From NCBI RefSeq assembly GCF_014502795.1, contig NZ_JACVHF010000008.1, forward strand, positions 62,001-126,000: a stretch of 64,000 bases of DNA, in the 5' to 3' direction. The notes under the pieces are model-generated. The model was given only the letters and a program-made list of their open reading frames with translations, was not told where the DNA came from and did no database searches. Shown in pieces: positions 9,118-17,220 of the stretch (positions are counted from its first letter, which is position 1; each line of letters opens with the position of its first letter). The DNA is from Heliobacterium chlorum (GTDB lineage: Bacteria; Bacillota; Desulfitobacteriia; Heliobacteriales; Heliobacteriaceae). The position numbers and the translations under genes were made by a program.

Positions 9118-9393
9118 CTAAAGGGTGGACACTCTTTCGATTCGAACTCGTTCAAAAGTGTCCATTACGGCTTTAGATATCATCTCTCGTGCTTCCTGAG
9201 AAATGGGGTGTACGATATCACGGTATCCTCCGCTGCGAATCTTTCGACTCGGCATCGTCACAATAAGCCCTTTGGGGCTTTCGACGACTTTTATGTCATG
9301 AACGACGAAAGAATTGTCGAGAGTGACCGATACAACTGCTTTTACTTTTCTTTCCGCATCAAATTTCTTCAGCTTTACGTTCGTTACAATCAT
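9118..9393 (-). CDS. spoVG: SpoVG-family regulator
   Basis: A 91-residue protein that matches SpoVG along its length (MIVTNVKLKKF, FVVHDIKVVES, GLIVTMPSRK, YRDIVHPIS). SpoVG is a small nucleic-acid-binding regulator first found through its effect on septation and sporulation. It has its own SigA-like promoter (9445-9472). A second SpoVG-like gene lies directly upstream in the same direction, separated by a terminator, so the two are independent transcription units. The 91-residue form is close to the normal family length. Confidence 0.95.
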   Translation of the reverse strand: MIVTNVKLKKFDAERKVKAVVSVTLDNSFVVHDIKVVESPKGLIVTMPSRKIRSGGYRDIVHPISQEAREMISKAVMDTFERVRIERVSTL

Positions 9394-9444
9394 ATCTTAC
9401 CACCCGTACTTATACGCTTGATTAAATAATTATTTTCGTATTAT

Positions 9445-9472
9445 ATTTTATTTATTTTTATGCGAGCGTCAA
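9445..9472 (-). promoter_or_regulatory. Promoter of the downstream spoVG copy
   Basis: Minus strand TTGACG (9472-9467), 16 bp, TAAAAT (9450-9445), about 50 bp before the start codon, in very A/T-rich DNA. Confidence 0.55.
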
Positions 9473-9507
9473 CATATCCTAATAATTTTTTTAGCTCCTA
9501 AAAAATA

Positions 9508-9546
9508 AAGGCTGCCCAAACACTGATGTTGGGCTGCCTTTTTTAC
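9508..9546. terminator. Bidirectional terminator between the spoVG genes
   Basis: A 12-bp stem AAGGCTGCCCAA / TTGGGCTGCCTT has T-runs on both strands. On the minus strand it ends the 9584-9892 gene. Confidence 0.85.
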
Positions 9547-9583
9547 TCGAAAAGAGGTGCTCGGACAAGGAATAAAGTTTTGC

Positions 9584-9892
9584 CTAATCGGAGCTATCTG
9601 AGGTAAAATAGTCACAGGTCTTTTGTCCATCCTCTTTCTGTGACGCCCGAAAATAGGCGTCCAATATGGATTTGAATAATTTATTCCGTAACTCTCGAGA
9701 GATGGGATGAACGATATCCCGGTATTCGCCAGTGTGAGACCGACGACTAGGCATAGCGACGATAATCCCATTCGGGCCATCGACCACCCGAATGTCATGA
9801 ATGGCGACCATGTTATTTATGGTGATGGAGATAATCGCCTTAATCTTCCCCTCGGGATCTAGCTTTCGGATCTTTACATCTGTAATTTCCAT
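9584..9892 (-). CDS. SpoVG-family paralogue
   Basis: A 102-residue SpoVG homologue (MEITDVKIRKL, VAIHDIRVVDG, GIIVAMPSRR, YRDIVHPIS) with a longer acidic tail ending in FTSDSSD. It shares the core pattern of the neighbouring 9118-9393 product but differs in most variable positions, so the duplication is old. The ATG at 9892 is preceded by AGGTG and gives the standard SpoVG N-terminus; an in-frame start at 9910 lacks a ribosome site. It has its own promoter (9938-9966). Different tails suggest separate partners or targets. Confidence 0.92.
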   Translation of the reverse strand: MEITDVKIRKLDPEGKIKAIISITINNMVAIHDIRVVDGPNGIIVAMPSRRSHTGEYRDIVHPISRELRNKLFKSILDAYFRASQKEDGQKTCDYFTSDSSD

Positions 9893-9937
9893 GGGTTCAC
9901 CTGCTATCATTATGTACTAATTTTCTCTTTCACTATA

Positions 9938-9966
9938 ATTTTACTCGAAGGACACCGCAGACTCAA
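9938..9966 (-). promoter_or_regulatory. Promoter of the upstream spoVG paralogue
   Basis: Minus strand TTGAGT (9966-9961), 17 bp, TAAAAT (9943-9938). Just upstream of the -35, at 9980-10010, an 11-bp unit (TTTGTTTAATG) is repeated in tandem, with a third degenerate copy. Confidence 0.5.
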
Positions 9967-10008
9967 TAGAATTTTTAGGTTTGTTTAATGTTTGTTTAAT
10001 GTTTTTGT

Positions 10009-10047
10009 TAAAAAATACACCGGAGCGAAATCTGATTTCACTCCGGT
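10009..10047 (-). terminator. Terminator behind the small membrane protein gene
   Basis: On the minus strand ACCGGAGTGAAAT pairs with ATTTCGCTCCGGT (one mismatch), followed by TATTTTTT. Confidence 0.75.
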
Positions 10048-10066
10048 TCTTTGATCGTTCTATTCA

Positions 10067-10378
10067 TTAATCAGTAAAGGAAAAGTAAAAAATCACCATC
10101 ATCACGAATACTGCATTCCCGCCCAAGATACTACACAATTCATCAGCCTGATTCACTGGAGCCTTTTGTTTTTTCTTCGATAATTCTATGAAACCGCTCA
10201 TGAAAATAAATATACCCATTAGTACGTAAAAGAGATATTGTAACCAAGTACTTGAGATAATGGGTAAGACTTCTTTCAGAGAAAAGAGTACTGAGGCCAC
10301 AAGCAGAAGCAATACGCCCGAAATTAGACGCATCATCGATAAATACTGTCTCCAACTGCTAGCACTTAATGCTTCCAT
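10067..10378 (-). CDS. Small membrane protein, unknown
   Basis: An unrecognised 103-residue protein with three likely membrane segments (about 17-33, 45-63 and 86-101), the last ending the protein at VIFYFSFTD. The loop between the second and third helices is basic (SKKKQK), suggesting it faces the cytoplasm. No conserved catalytic or metal-binding pattern is visible. It lies alone between terminators. Confidence 0.6.
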   Translation of the reverse strand: MEALSASSWRQYLSMMRLISGVLLLLVASVLFSLKEVLPIISSTWLQYLFYVLMGIFIFMSGFIELSKKKQKAPVNQADELCSILGGNAVFVMMVIFYFSFTD

Positions 10379-10523
10379 TAGGCGTCCCCTTTTTGGCTTT
10401 TTATTTGGAAATCCACCATGTTTTGTGGTATTGTTATAGTTTTTACGAAATACATACTTATCATATATAATCCTTAGATAGAACTACAAGTCCCAATTAA
10501 TTGTATCCCAATTTGTAACCACA

Positions 10524-10565
10524 TAAAAAAGCAGTCCTGCCTTTCAGCTGGACTGCTTTTTTATG
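10524..10565 (-). terminator. Terminator behind guaA
   Basis: A 13-bp stem AAAAAAGCAGTCC / GGACTGCTTTTTT with a 12-nt loop, directly after the guaA stop. Confidence 0.9.
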
Positions 10566-10570
10566 CTTAT

Positions 10571-12112
10571 TTACTCCCACTCAATCGTTCCGGGAGGCTT
10601 GCTGGTGATATCGTAGACAACACGGTTAATGCCCTGGACCTCGTTGACGATTCGGTTAGATATCCGTTCCAACAGTTCATAGGGCAAACGGGCCCAGTCT
10701 GCGGTCATGGCATCGTCAGAGGTGACAGCCCGCAGGACGGCTGGGTAGGCATAGGTACGACCATCTCCCATAACGCCGACGCTCTTGACAGTCGTCGGAA
10801 GAACGACGAAAGACTGCCATATTTGCCGGTAGAGACCAGATCTTTTGATTTCCTGGAAGACGATATCGTCGGCGTGACGGAGGATATCAAGGCTTTCCTT
10901 GGTCACCGCACCGAGACAGCGAATCGCTAGACCGGGACCAGGGAAAGGTTGCCGCCAGACGACGTCTTCCGGTAGACCTAATTGCAGGCCCAGCTCTCGA
11001 ACTTCATCCTTAAAGAGGGTGCGCAGAGGTTCGATGAGTTGGAATTTCATATCTTCCGGCAGGCCGCCTACGTTGTGGTGAGTCTTGATCGTCTCGGCGG
11101 TAGAGGTTCCGCTTTCAATGACGTCCGGATAAAGGGTACCTTGAACGAGAAAATCCACCTGGCCGAGTTTGGCCGCTTCTTCTTCAAAGACATAGATGAA
11201 TTCGTTACCGATGCTCTTGCGCTTTGTTTCCGGGTCGCTGACGCCGGCGATTTTCTTGAGGAACCGCTCTGAGGCTTCCACGAAGATCAGGTTCATGCCC
11301 AGTTCATCGCGGAAGGTTTTGACGATGCGCTCCGATTCGTTGAGGCGCATGAAGCCATGGTCTACATATACACATGTCAACTGTTCACCAACAGCCCGGT
11401 GCACAAGCACTGCAGCCACCGATGAGTCGACGCCGCCGGAAAGAGCACAGAGAACTTTTCCGCTACCCACTTTTTCGCGAATCGAGGCCACTTGCTCTTC
11501 GATGAAGTTCTCCATGGTCCACTCACCGGTGCAGCCACAGACGCCGAAGAGGAAGCTCCGGAGCATGTCCGAGCCCTGCGGGGTATGACGCACTTCCGGG
11601 TGAAACTGCAGGCCGTAGAAACGGCGGACAGGGTCGGCCATGGCCGCAAAGGGGGCATGGTCCGTCTTGCCGGTACCGACGAATCCGTGGGGAAGGACTT
11701 CCACCTTATCGCCATGGCTCATCCAGCACTGCACAGCGCCAGACATGTTTGCAAAAGGGCCTTCCGCTTCCATGATCGTAAGGTCAGCCTTACCGTATTC
11801 GCGAGAATCCGCTTTGACGACTTTACCGCCCAGTTGGTTGACCATCAACTGCATTCCATAGCAGATACCGAGGATGGGAACACCTAACTCGTAAATCGCC
11901 GGATCTACGGCCGGTGCGTTCGACTCATAGACACTGGAAGGGCCGCCGGTAAAAATGATCCCTTTCGGATTCATTGCCCGGATCTCTTCAATCGGCATGT
12001 TGAAGGGATGCATTTCACAGTAGACGTGCAATTCCCGTACTCGGCGGGCGATCAACTGGTTGTACTGGCCGCCGAAGTCCAGCACCAGAATCGTTTCATG
12101 CGGTTTGGACAA
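10571..12112 (-). CDS. guaA: GMP synthase (glutamine-hydrolysing)
   Basis: A 513-residue enzyme that aminates XMP to GMP with glutamine and ATP in the cytosol. An N-terminal class I glutamine amidotransferase domain ([14 protein letters not shown]; nucleophile Cys in [16 protein letters not shown]) is followed by the ATP-pyrophosphatase domain (P-loop [12 protein letters not shown]) and the dimerisation domain ending [11 protein letters not shown]. The TTG at 12112 lies 8 bp behind AGGAG and gives the length usual in Firmicutes; the longer frame from 12130 would start inside the ribosome site. It follows hpt by 84 nt in the same direction, a purine salvage/guanylate unit. Confidence 0.97.
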   Translation of the reverse strand: MSKPHETILVLDFGGQYNQLIARRVRELHVYCEMHPFNMPIEEIRAMNPKGIIFTGGPSSVYESNAPAVDPAIYELGVPILGICYGMQLMVNQLGGKVVKADSREYGKADLTIMEAEGPFANMSGAVQCWMSHGDKVEVLPHGFVGTGKTDHAPFAAMADPVRRFYGLQFHPEVRHTPQGSDMLRSFLFGVCGCTGEWTMENFIEEQVASIREKVGSGKVLCALSGGVDSSVAAVLVHRAVGEQLTCVYVDHGFMRLNESERIVKTFRDELGMNLIFVEASERFLKKIAGVSDPETKRKSIGNEFIYVFEEEAAKLGQVDFLVQGTLYPDVIESGTSTAETIKTHHNVGGLPEDMKFQLIEPLRTLFKDEVRELGLQLGLPEDVVWRQPFPGPGLAIRCLGAVTKESLDILRHADDIVFQEIKRSGLYRQIWQSFVVLPTTVKSVGVMGDGRTYAYPAVLRAVTSDDAMTADWARLPYELLERISNRIVNEVQGINRVVYDITSKPPGTIEWE

Positions 12113-12196
12113 GATTGTTGCTCCTCTCAATACTCTCTCAACTTTTATGATCAGACAGGCGAACGATTTGTTCCCTGTCTCGCATCCGCAATGGTC

Positions 12197-12736
12197 TTAT
12201 TTACTGTATACTTCTGGTTTTAGGACAGCCACATAGGGCAGATGGCGATAGTCCTCCGCATAGTCCAGTCCGTAGCCGATGACAAACTCATCAGGGATCA
12301 CAAAGCCGTTATAGTCGGGAGTGATGGGGATTTTCCGCCGACTCGGCTTGTCCAGAATCGTACAGACCTTTACGGAAGCTGCTCCACGGGATTTCAGGTT
12401 GTCTAATAGATAGTTAAGGGTGAGCCCCGTATCGACTATGTCTTCAACGATGAGGATATGCTTTTCCTCAATCGCTCGATCCAGGTCTTTAAGGATTCGA
12501 ACCGCACCGGATGACCGGGTCCCTTGACCATAACTGGATACGGCCATAAAGTCAATTTGAATCGGGATACGGATGGAGCGGATCAAATCGGCCATGAAGA
12601 CGAGAGCACCTTTCAGAATACCCACGACCAGCAGATCTTTGCCTGCATAGTCCGTTGAGATGGACTCGCCGAGTTCTTTTACCTTCGCTTTTAGATCGGC
12701 TTCGGAGACGAGGATACGTTCTACCACTTGTTCCAT
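12197..12736 (-). CDS. hpt: Hypoxanthine-guanine phosphoribosyltransferase
   Basis: A 179-residue type I phosphoribosyltransferase that converts hypoxanthine or guanine and PRPP to IMP or GMP. The PRPP loop is VEDIVDTGLTL (about residues 100-110), preceded by a flexible catalytic loop with SSYGQGTRSSG. Length and order match bacterial Hpt. The ATG at 12736 has AGGAGG 7 bp upstream. A strong SigA promoter lies about 100 bp upstream and guaA follows, so salvage and GMP synthesis are probably co-transcribed. Confidence 0.96.
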   Translation of the reverse strand: MEQVVERILVSEADLKAKVKELGESISTDYAGKDLLVVGILKGALVFMADLIRSIRIPIQIDFMAVSSYGQGTRSSGAVRILKDLDRAIEEKHILIVEDIVDTGLTLNYLLDNLKSRGAASVKVCTILDKPSRRKIPITPDYNGFVIPDEFVIGYGLDYAEDYRHLPYVAVLKPEVYSK

Positions 12737-12766
12737 GCTGCTGCCTCCTGTTAATACGAAAATAAG

Positions 12767-12787
12767 GCCGGTTCCGCAGACCGGCCA
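12767..12787 (-). other. Leader hairpin in hpt mRNA
   Basis: GGCCGGT / ACCGGCC (7 bp, 7-nt loop) followed by TTATTTTC on the minus strand, between the promoter and hpt. It resembles a weak terminator or attenuator. I find no competing antiterminator structure and no purine riboswitch core. Confidence 0.35.
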
Positions 12788-12832
12788 AACGAACGATTTT
12801 AGTCAAGTGTTAGGTTCGCCTAATCAAAAAAA

Positions 12833-12862
12833 ATTATACCAAGAGCAGAAAAATGATGTCAA
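12833..12862 (-). promoter_or_regulatory. SigA promoter of hpt-guaA
   Basis: Perfect hexamers on the minus strand: TTGACA (12862-12857), 18 bp, TATAAT (12838-12833). Confidence 0.75.
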
Positions 12863-12880
12863 CAGGTCAAGCCAAGATGG

Positions 12881-13246
12881 TCAAACCAACTTCCAACCTT
12901 TGACGACCAGTTGAGGCCAGATAAAATAACGGGAAAGATCGATCGTCAGGGGATAGCCGCAATCAAATCCCTTGGCTTGGTAGACCGTAAAGCCTTCCAG
13001 TTCAAACTTTTCGTAGCGATCAGCCACCTGGCGCTTCGGAAGTCCTACCTGGATTTCTGGAGGCGCGTCCAAATGAATACAGCATCCTACCTGTATGGGC
13101 GCATCGATACGGAGCGTGCCGCCCCGGCGTTCAATAAATTCTTTCGCCGCTGGAGTGAAAGACCATGAGGTGTATAGATCGTCGGAGGTCACTTTGATGT
13201 TATCGTTCACTCCTTTGCAAACGGAATATCCTATCTCGACTACCAT
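12881..13246 (-). CDS. CC/Se-motif (HesB-related) family protein
   Basis: A 121-residue protein. The core FTPAAKEFIERRGG, then RIDAPIQVGCC and a Pro-rich stretch (DAPPEIQVG), fits the small CC/Se motif family, whose members carry Cys-Cys or Cys-Sec in a HesB/IscA-like fold. Here both positions are Cys (51-52 or nearby). A third Cys lies in AKGFDCGYP. An N-terminal extension of about 27 residues precedes the core. The ATG at 13246 follows GAGG by 7 bp. A redox or metal-binding role is inferred; no Fe-S assembly genes lie next to it. Confidence 0.55.
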   Translation of the reverse strand: MVVEIGYSVCKGVNDNIKVTSDDLYTSWSFTPAAKEFIERRGGTLRIDAPIQVGCCIHLDAPPEIQVGLPKRQVADRYEKFELEGFTVYQAKGFDCGYPLTIDLSRYFIWPQLVVKGWKLV

Positions 13247-13287
13247 ATTGTAACCTCAATCTCAATAATACCATAGCGAATCTTTCG

Positions 13288-15102
13288 TTACATCGGTTTA
13301 TAGTGAACATCCACATAATTCGGAGATTCCTTAGCCATCGCTTTAAACCAGGACCGGATTGCATCGACGATGATGATTAGAATCAGCACGATCATCATGA
13401 CCATCAACACCGTATTGAGGATCATTCCTTTGGGGAGGTACGAGTTGTAAATCGATAGGATACCCGCCGTTATCGTGGTAACGCCGAGAAAAATCATCGG
13501 CAAGGCAGTGATTAGACTGTAGATCCAATTCTTTGTCCGCCGCAGGATAACTGTTGTGCCAATGGCTAGAGCTATAGTAGCCAGCAACTGATTGGAAGTT
13601 CCGAAGATAGGCCATATCGAGGATACAGTGCCGCCATAAAGAAGATAACCCCATCCCAAAGAAACAACTATCGATGATAGCAGCATCCCTGGAACCCAAC
13701 TCACCTGTTTAAAGGGCGTGTAAAAATTACCGAGGGCGTCTTGAAGGATGTAGCGTGCCACCCGTGTCCCCGCGTCGATAGTCGTTAAAATAAAAAGGGC
13801 TTCAAAGACAATAGAAAATTGATACAAATAGGCCATCCATCCTTTCAAGCCGGGAAGAGATGAAAAGATATAGGCCATACCCACCGCTAACGAAACACCA
13901 CCGCCGGTCCGTCCAGCTAAGTCCATATCGACCATCTGGGACAATTGTGGCAAATTGACGATGCGAAACAGTTCATTCCCCGACGCAGCCAGTTTTTCAA
14001 AGGCTGCTGGACTTGTGTTGATAGCAAAGTAATCTCCTGGAAGGAGCACACAGGCGGCCACCAAAGCCATAGATGCGACGAGCCCTTCCATGAGCATAGC
14101 ACCGTAGCCCACCATTAGCATGTCTTTCTCACTGTTTAAAAGCTTGGGTGTTGTTCCTGAAGAGATGAGGGCATGAAACCCTGAAATAGCGCCACAGGCG
14201 ATCGTGATGAAGACAAAAGGCCAGACCGGTCCGGGAATAATGGGACCGCCGCCATAGACAAAAGTCGTGAAGGCAGGCATATGGATTTCAGGCCGAAGCA
14301 TAAGTACACCAAAAGCTAAGGCAAAAACAGTGCCAATTTTTAAGTACGAAGAAAGATAGTCCCGCGGTGCTAAAAGCAGCCATACGGGCAGTGCTGCCGC
14401 CACGAAACCGTAAGCTGGCAAGATGATCTTCAACTGTTGTTCATCAAACATAAACCATGAGGCCAACGCTGACTGTTTCACATAGGGCCCTGCAGCAACA
14501 GAAAGGAGGACCAATGTTGCCCCTATGACAGAAGCCTCACCGATTTTTCCTGGTCGAAGGTACCTCATATAGATACCGATAAACAAAGCGATGGGTATCG
14601 TGGTGCCAATGGTGAAAGTACCCCACACATTGTCTTTGAGGGCATGGACCACGACGATAGCGAGTCCCGCCATGGCGAGCAAAACAATGAGCAGAACTGC
14701 CACGGTGCCGGCCACTTTCGTCACAGGACCAACTTCTTCCCGAGCGATTTCCGTCAAGGACCGCCCCCGGTGGCGTACCGACGCAAAGAGAATGACCAGG
14801 TCATGAACTGCCCCAGCTAAGACGGCACCGGCGAGGATCCAGAAAAATCCCGGCGCATAGCCAAACTGAGCCGCCAGTACTGGGCCCACGAGGGGCCCGG
14901 CGCCGGAAATAGCGGCGAAGTGATGACCAAAGACAACCCATTTGTTGGTCGGTACGTAATCTTGACCATCCTCTAATTGATGAGCAGGCGTGATCCGACT
15001 TTCGTCAATAGTAAGGACTTTTGCTGCGATAAAAGCACCGTAATAGCGATAGGCAAGAACAAAAACAAAGGCAGCACCTAGTACCAGGTAAATCGCATTC
15101 AC
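13288..15102 (-). CDS. cstA: Carbon starvation protein A / peptide or pyruvate transporter
   Basis: A 604-residue polytopic membrane protein. CstA signatures are present: the early VVFGHHFAAISGAGPLVGP segment, a Gly/Ala-rich set of helices, and FGTSNQLLA in the C-terminal third. CstA-family carriers take up peptides or pyruvate, usually when carbon is short. The GTG at 15102 is 7 bp behind AAGGAG. There is no LytS/LytT-type regulator next to it. It runs in the same direction as its neighbours but is set apart by intergenic DNA. Confidence 0.93.
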   Translation of the reverse strand: MNAIYLVLGAAFVFVLAYRYYGAFIAAKVLTIDESRITPAHQLEDGQDYVPTNKWVVFGHHFAAISGAGPLVGPVLAAQFGYAPGFFWILAGAVLAGAVHDLVILFASVRHRGRSLTEIAREEVGPVTKVAGTVAVLLIVLLAMAGLAIVVVHALKDNVWGTFTIGTTIPIALFIGIYMRYLRPGKIGEASVIGATLVLLSVAAGPYVKQSALASWFMFDEQQLKIILPAYGFVAAALPVWLLLAPRDYLSSYLKIGTVFALAFGVLMLRPEIHMPAFTTFVYGGGPIIPGPVWPFVFITIACGAISGFHALISSGTTPKLLNSEKDMLMVGYGAMLMEGLVASMALVAACVLLPGDYFAINTSPAAFEKLAASGNELFRIVNLPQLSQMVDMDLAGRTGGGVSLAVGMAYIFSSLPGLKGWMAYLYQFSIVFEALFILTTIDAGTRVARYILQDALGNFYTPFKQVSWVPGMLLSSIVVSLGWGYLLYGGTVSSIWPIFGTSNQLLATIALAIGTTVILRRTKNWIYSLITALPMIFLGVTTITAGILSIYNSYLPKGMILNTVLMVMMIVLILIIIVDAIRSWFKAMAKESPNYVDVHYKPM

Positions 15103-15193
15103 AATAAAACTCCTTCCTTTTTGAAAATTCGGTTAATTGTTAATTCGATGCACTCCGGTTATTTCCTTCCTTATTTATCCTTTTGTTGTTATG

Positions 15194-15226
15194 CAAAAAG
15201 CCCCCTCCTTAGGAGAGAGCCTTTTG
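15194..15226 (-). terminator. Terminator behind the LolA-like gene
   Basis: On the minus strand AAAAGGCTCTCTCC pairs imperfectly with GGAGGGGGCTTTTT. It separates the 15231-15935 gene from cstA. Confidence 0.65.
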
Positions 15227-15230
15227 TAAT

Positions 15231-15935
15231 TCATTGTTTTGTGGAAACTGTTGGCGGTTCCACTTGGATTTGCTTATCGTAATCCCAGAATTCGATCGTC
15301 AACAGCAAACGATCTTGAGGCGCGTTGCGGCTAGTCGCCTCAATGGTACTTTTATAAAGGACTTGTTTTACAGGATCGATCCATAGCCGGTAATAGAAAT
15401 CTTTCCAAAAAGCAGCGAGAAGCCGGTTTGACACTTCCACCCGGCATTCCAAGACGAGACATTTTTTATCGCGGATCGTATCCCGCCCGACTACAGTTAC
15501 CCCTTCAATATTCTTGAATTCCAAGGAGTTTAAAGGGCTGATTTCCGAAAGCAGCAGGTCTTGCGGACCAAACTTATTCTTTTCGATGTTATACCAACTC
15601 TTTTTTATGGGGTCCCACAGGTAGAATAAGTCGCCTACCGTATAGATCTCAGTCGGTGACTGCAGGAGTGTTCCCTTGAGATAGAACTTTTCCACTTCTG
15701 CCCGTTCACCGGAAAAACGACTGACCACCTCTTCCCTTCCGTTCACTCGAATCAGAAAGGTGCTTTCGAAGCGAAATTGCGGGCTCTGGAGCGTACCAGC
15801 CATGGCTTTTTTCACTAAAGCCAAGGGATCTCTCGGGTTCCACCGTTCTTGATGGTCGCTCCGCATGATGTAAGCAGCGCCTACAATCGTCAACAGTATC
15901 ACTACGGCCATGCCGTAAATCCACCTGCGTCTCAC
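15231..15935 (-). CDS. Membrane-anchored LolA-like protein
   Basis: A 234-residue protein with one N-terminal membrane anchor (about 6-24) and an extracytoplasmic domain. The pattern of repeated beta strands (FRFESTFLIRVNG, EIYTVGDLFYLWDP, YRLWIDPVKQVLYKS) resembles the LolA/LolB lipid-binding half-barrel found in Gram-positive surface lipoproteins and sporulation-associated proteins. There is no lipobox, so it is held by an uncleaved helix. The start is GTG with GGAGG 4 bp before it. The ligand is unknown. It is divergent from the vanW-family gene. Confidence 0.55.
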   Translation of the reverse strand: MRRRWIYGMAVVILLTIVGAAYIMRSDHQERWNPRDPLALVKKAMAGTLQSPQFRFESTFLIRVNGREEVVSRFSGERAEVEKFYLKGTLLQSPTEIYTVGDLFYLWDPIKKSWYNIEKNKFGPQDLLLSEISPLNSLEFKNIEGVTVVGRDTIRDKKCLVLECRVEVSNRLLAAFWKDFYYRLWIDPVKQVLYKSTIEATSRNAPQDRLLLTIEFWDYDKQIQVEPPTVSTKQ

Positions 15936-16105
15936 ACCGCCTCCCCCTTCGGCTTCCCCGTATCTTCTTGGAAAAGGATATTTGTCGCTTCAGGTAGGTA
16001 GAACAGCAGGGACGAAGGGGACCGACTGGATAAAATTGTATTTTCTATCTATCATTCCATCTGAATATACAGGGTACTGTGGAACTAGCAAGGAGGTGCA
16101 ATGAA

Positions 16106-17101
16106 TTGCCTCTTGTGTTCCGCCGTTTCTCTGTAATGATCGCAGGGTTCCTGCTGTGTGCCCTTTTTGTCCTGCTTAACGATGAAAAAACTATCGATTT
16201 ATCTACGGCTTTTGACGCTCCCGTCTCAAACCATAGGGAAAATGTGGGGACAGGGGGGATCAGAAAAGAGGACATCGCTAAAAAGGGACGACCTGCCCAG
16301 GGATGGACGGCGGAAGCTCAGTCTGTATTGGATCAGTGGACGGAAGCTGGAACAACTGCCGGGGAACGTTCCGCTACGTTCGGGGGAACGATCATCGTTC
16401 ATGTGGCCGGCGAAAAGTATACCTTTTCACCGGGTATCTCCATGAAACAGTTAGGCCCAGGAAAATGGACCTACCAAGCTAGCGGTGATCCTCGCTCGGC
16501 TCGCAATACCGCTGCCGCCTTTGTTCGTTCCCTACCAGATACAGTCCGCGTCCTTGACGGCGGCGTGCAGATAATTACGACGGCCCTAATGCGCGGCACT
16601 GATACTGAGGTGAACCTCCCTGCCTGGACCGTAGTATCGGACGCGCTTCTTTCAACGGCCAGTGTCAGTCAGGGCGGACGGTATAACACAGGAGTCGCCC
16701 TCAACATCCTCACCGGACTTCTCCTGCCTCCTGGAAAAGAGTTTTCTTTTAACAGCATGGTTGGGCCCCGGACTCCGGAGCGCGGCTTTGCCGTAGGGAA
16801 AGTGCTCAATGGTAATAGCTATATTGACGAAGTCGGCGGGGGCATCTGTTTCGCTTCGACTATTGTCCATCAAGCGGTGAAACAAGCCGGCCTTACCATT
16901 TTGGAACATTACCATCACAGTAAAAGGTCCCCTTATGTAGAGCCTGGAGGCGATGCCACCGTCTACTTCGGAGTCATGGATTACCGATTTCGGAACAGCG
17001 ATAGCCCACTGATGCTAGAAAAACGCTCGGCCCCTGGTCGATTAGGCCTTCGGTTATGGAAAATCGTAAATTACGAAAGGGCGAACGAAGATAACCGGTA
17101 A
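16106..17101 (+). CDS. VanW-family protein
   Basis: A 331-residue protein with one N-terminal membrane helix and an outside domain. The VanW region spans about 180-310 (FSFNSMVGPRTPERGF, then EVGGGICFASTIVHQA, and a conserved HH in EHYHHSKRS). VanW-domain proteins accompany some glycopeptide-resistance operons, but most are general cell-surface proteins of spore formers, with unknown activity. The TTG at 16106 is 8 bp behind AAGGAGGTG and is preferred over the GTG at 16079. It stands alone with its own terminator and gives no sign of a resistance operon. Confidence 0.85.
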   Translation: MPLVFRRFSVMIAGFLLCALFVLLNDEKTIDLSTAFDAPVSNHRENVGTGGIRKEDIAKKGRPAQGWTAEAQSVLDQWTEAGTTAGERSATFGGTIIVHVAGEKYTFSPGISMKQLGPGKWTYQASGDPRSARNTAAAFVRSLPDTVRVLDGGVQIITTALMRGTDTEVNLPAWTVVSDALLSTASVSQGGRYNTGVALNILTGLLLPPGKEFSFNSMVGPRTPERGFAVGKVLNGNSYIDEVGGGICFASTIVHQAVKQAGLTILEHYHHSKRSPYVEPGGDATVYFGVMDYRFRNSDSPLMLEKRSAPGRLGLRLWKIVNYERANEDNR

Positions 17102-17163
17102 GGACCTGACAAAATTGGGTACTCCCAACAGAAGACGACCGATTGAAAAAGTTGATGAAATCG

Positions 17164-17220
17164 AAGAAAGAAGAAGGGACCTCCCACAATCGGTGAGAAG
17201 CCCCTTCTTTTGTTTTTTCT
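17164..17220 (+). terminator. Terminator behind the VanW gene
   Basis: A GAAGAAGGG / CCCCTTCTTT stem with a long inner loop is followed by TGTTTTTTC. It sits between convergent genes. Confidence 0.6.

Noticed and set aside
12737-12862. Possible purine riboswitch in the hpt-guaA leader
   Set aside because: The three-way-junction core bases of purine riboswitches are absent; only a simple hairpin is present.
16079-17101. Vancomycin resistance operon
   Set aside because: Only a VanW-domain protein is present. No ligase, dehydrogenase or dipeptidase genes accompany it, and such proteins are common in spore formers.
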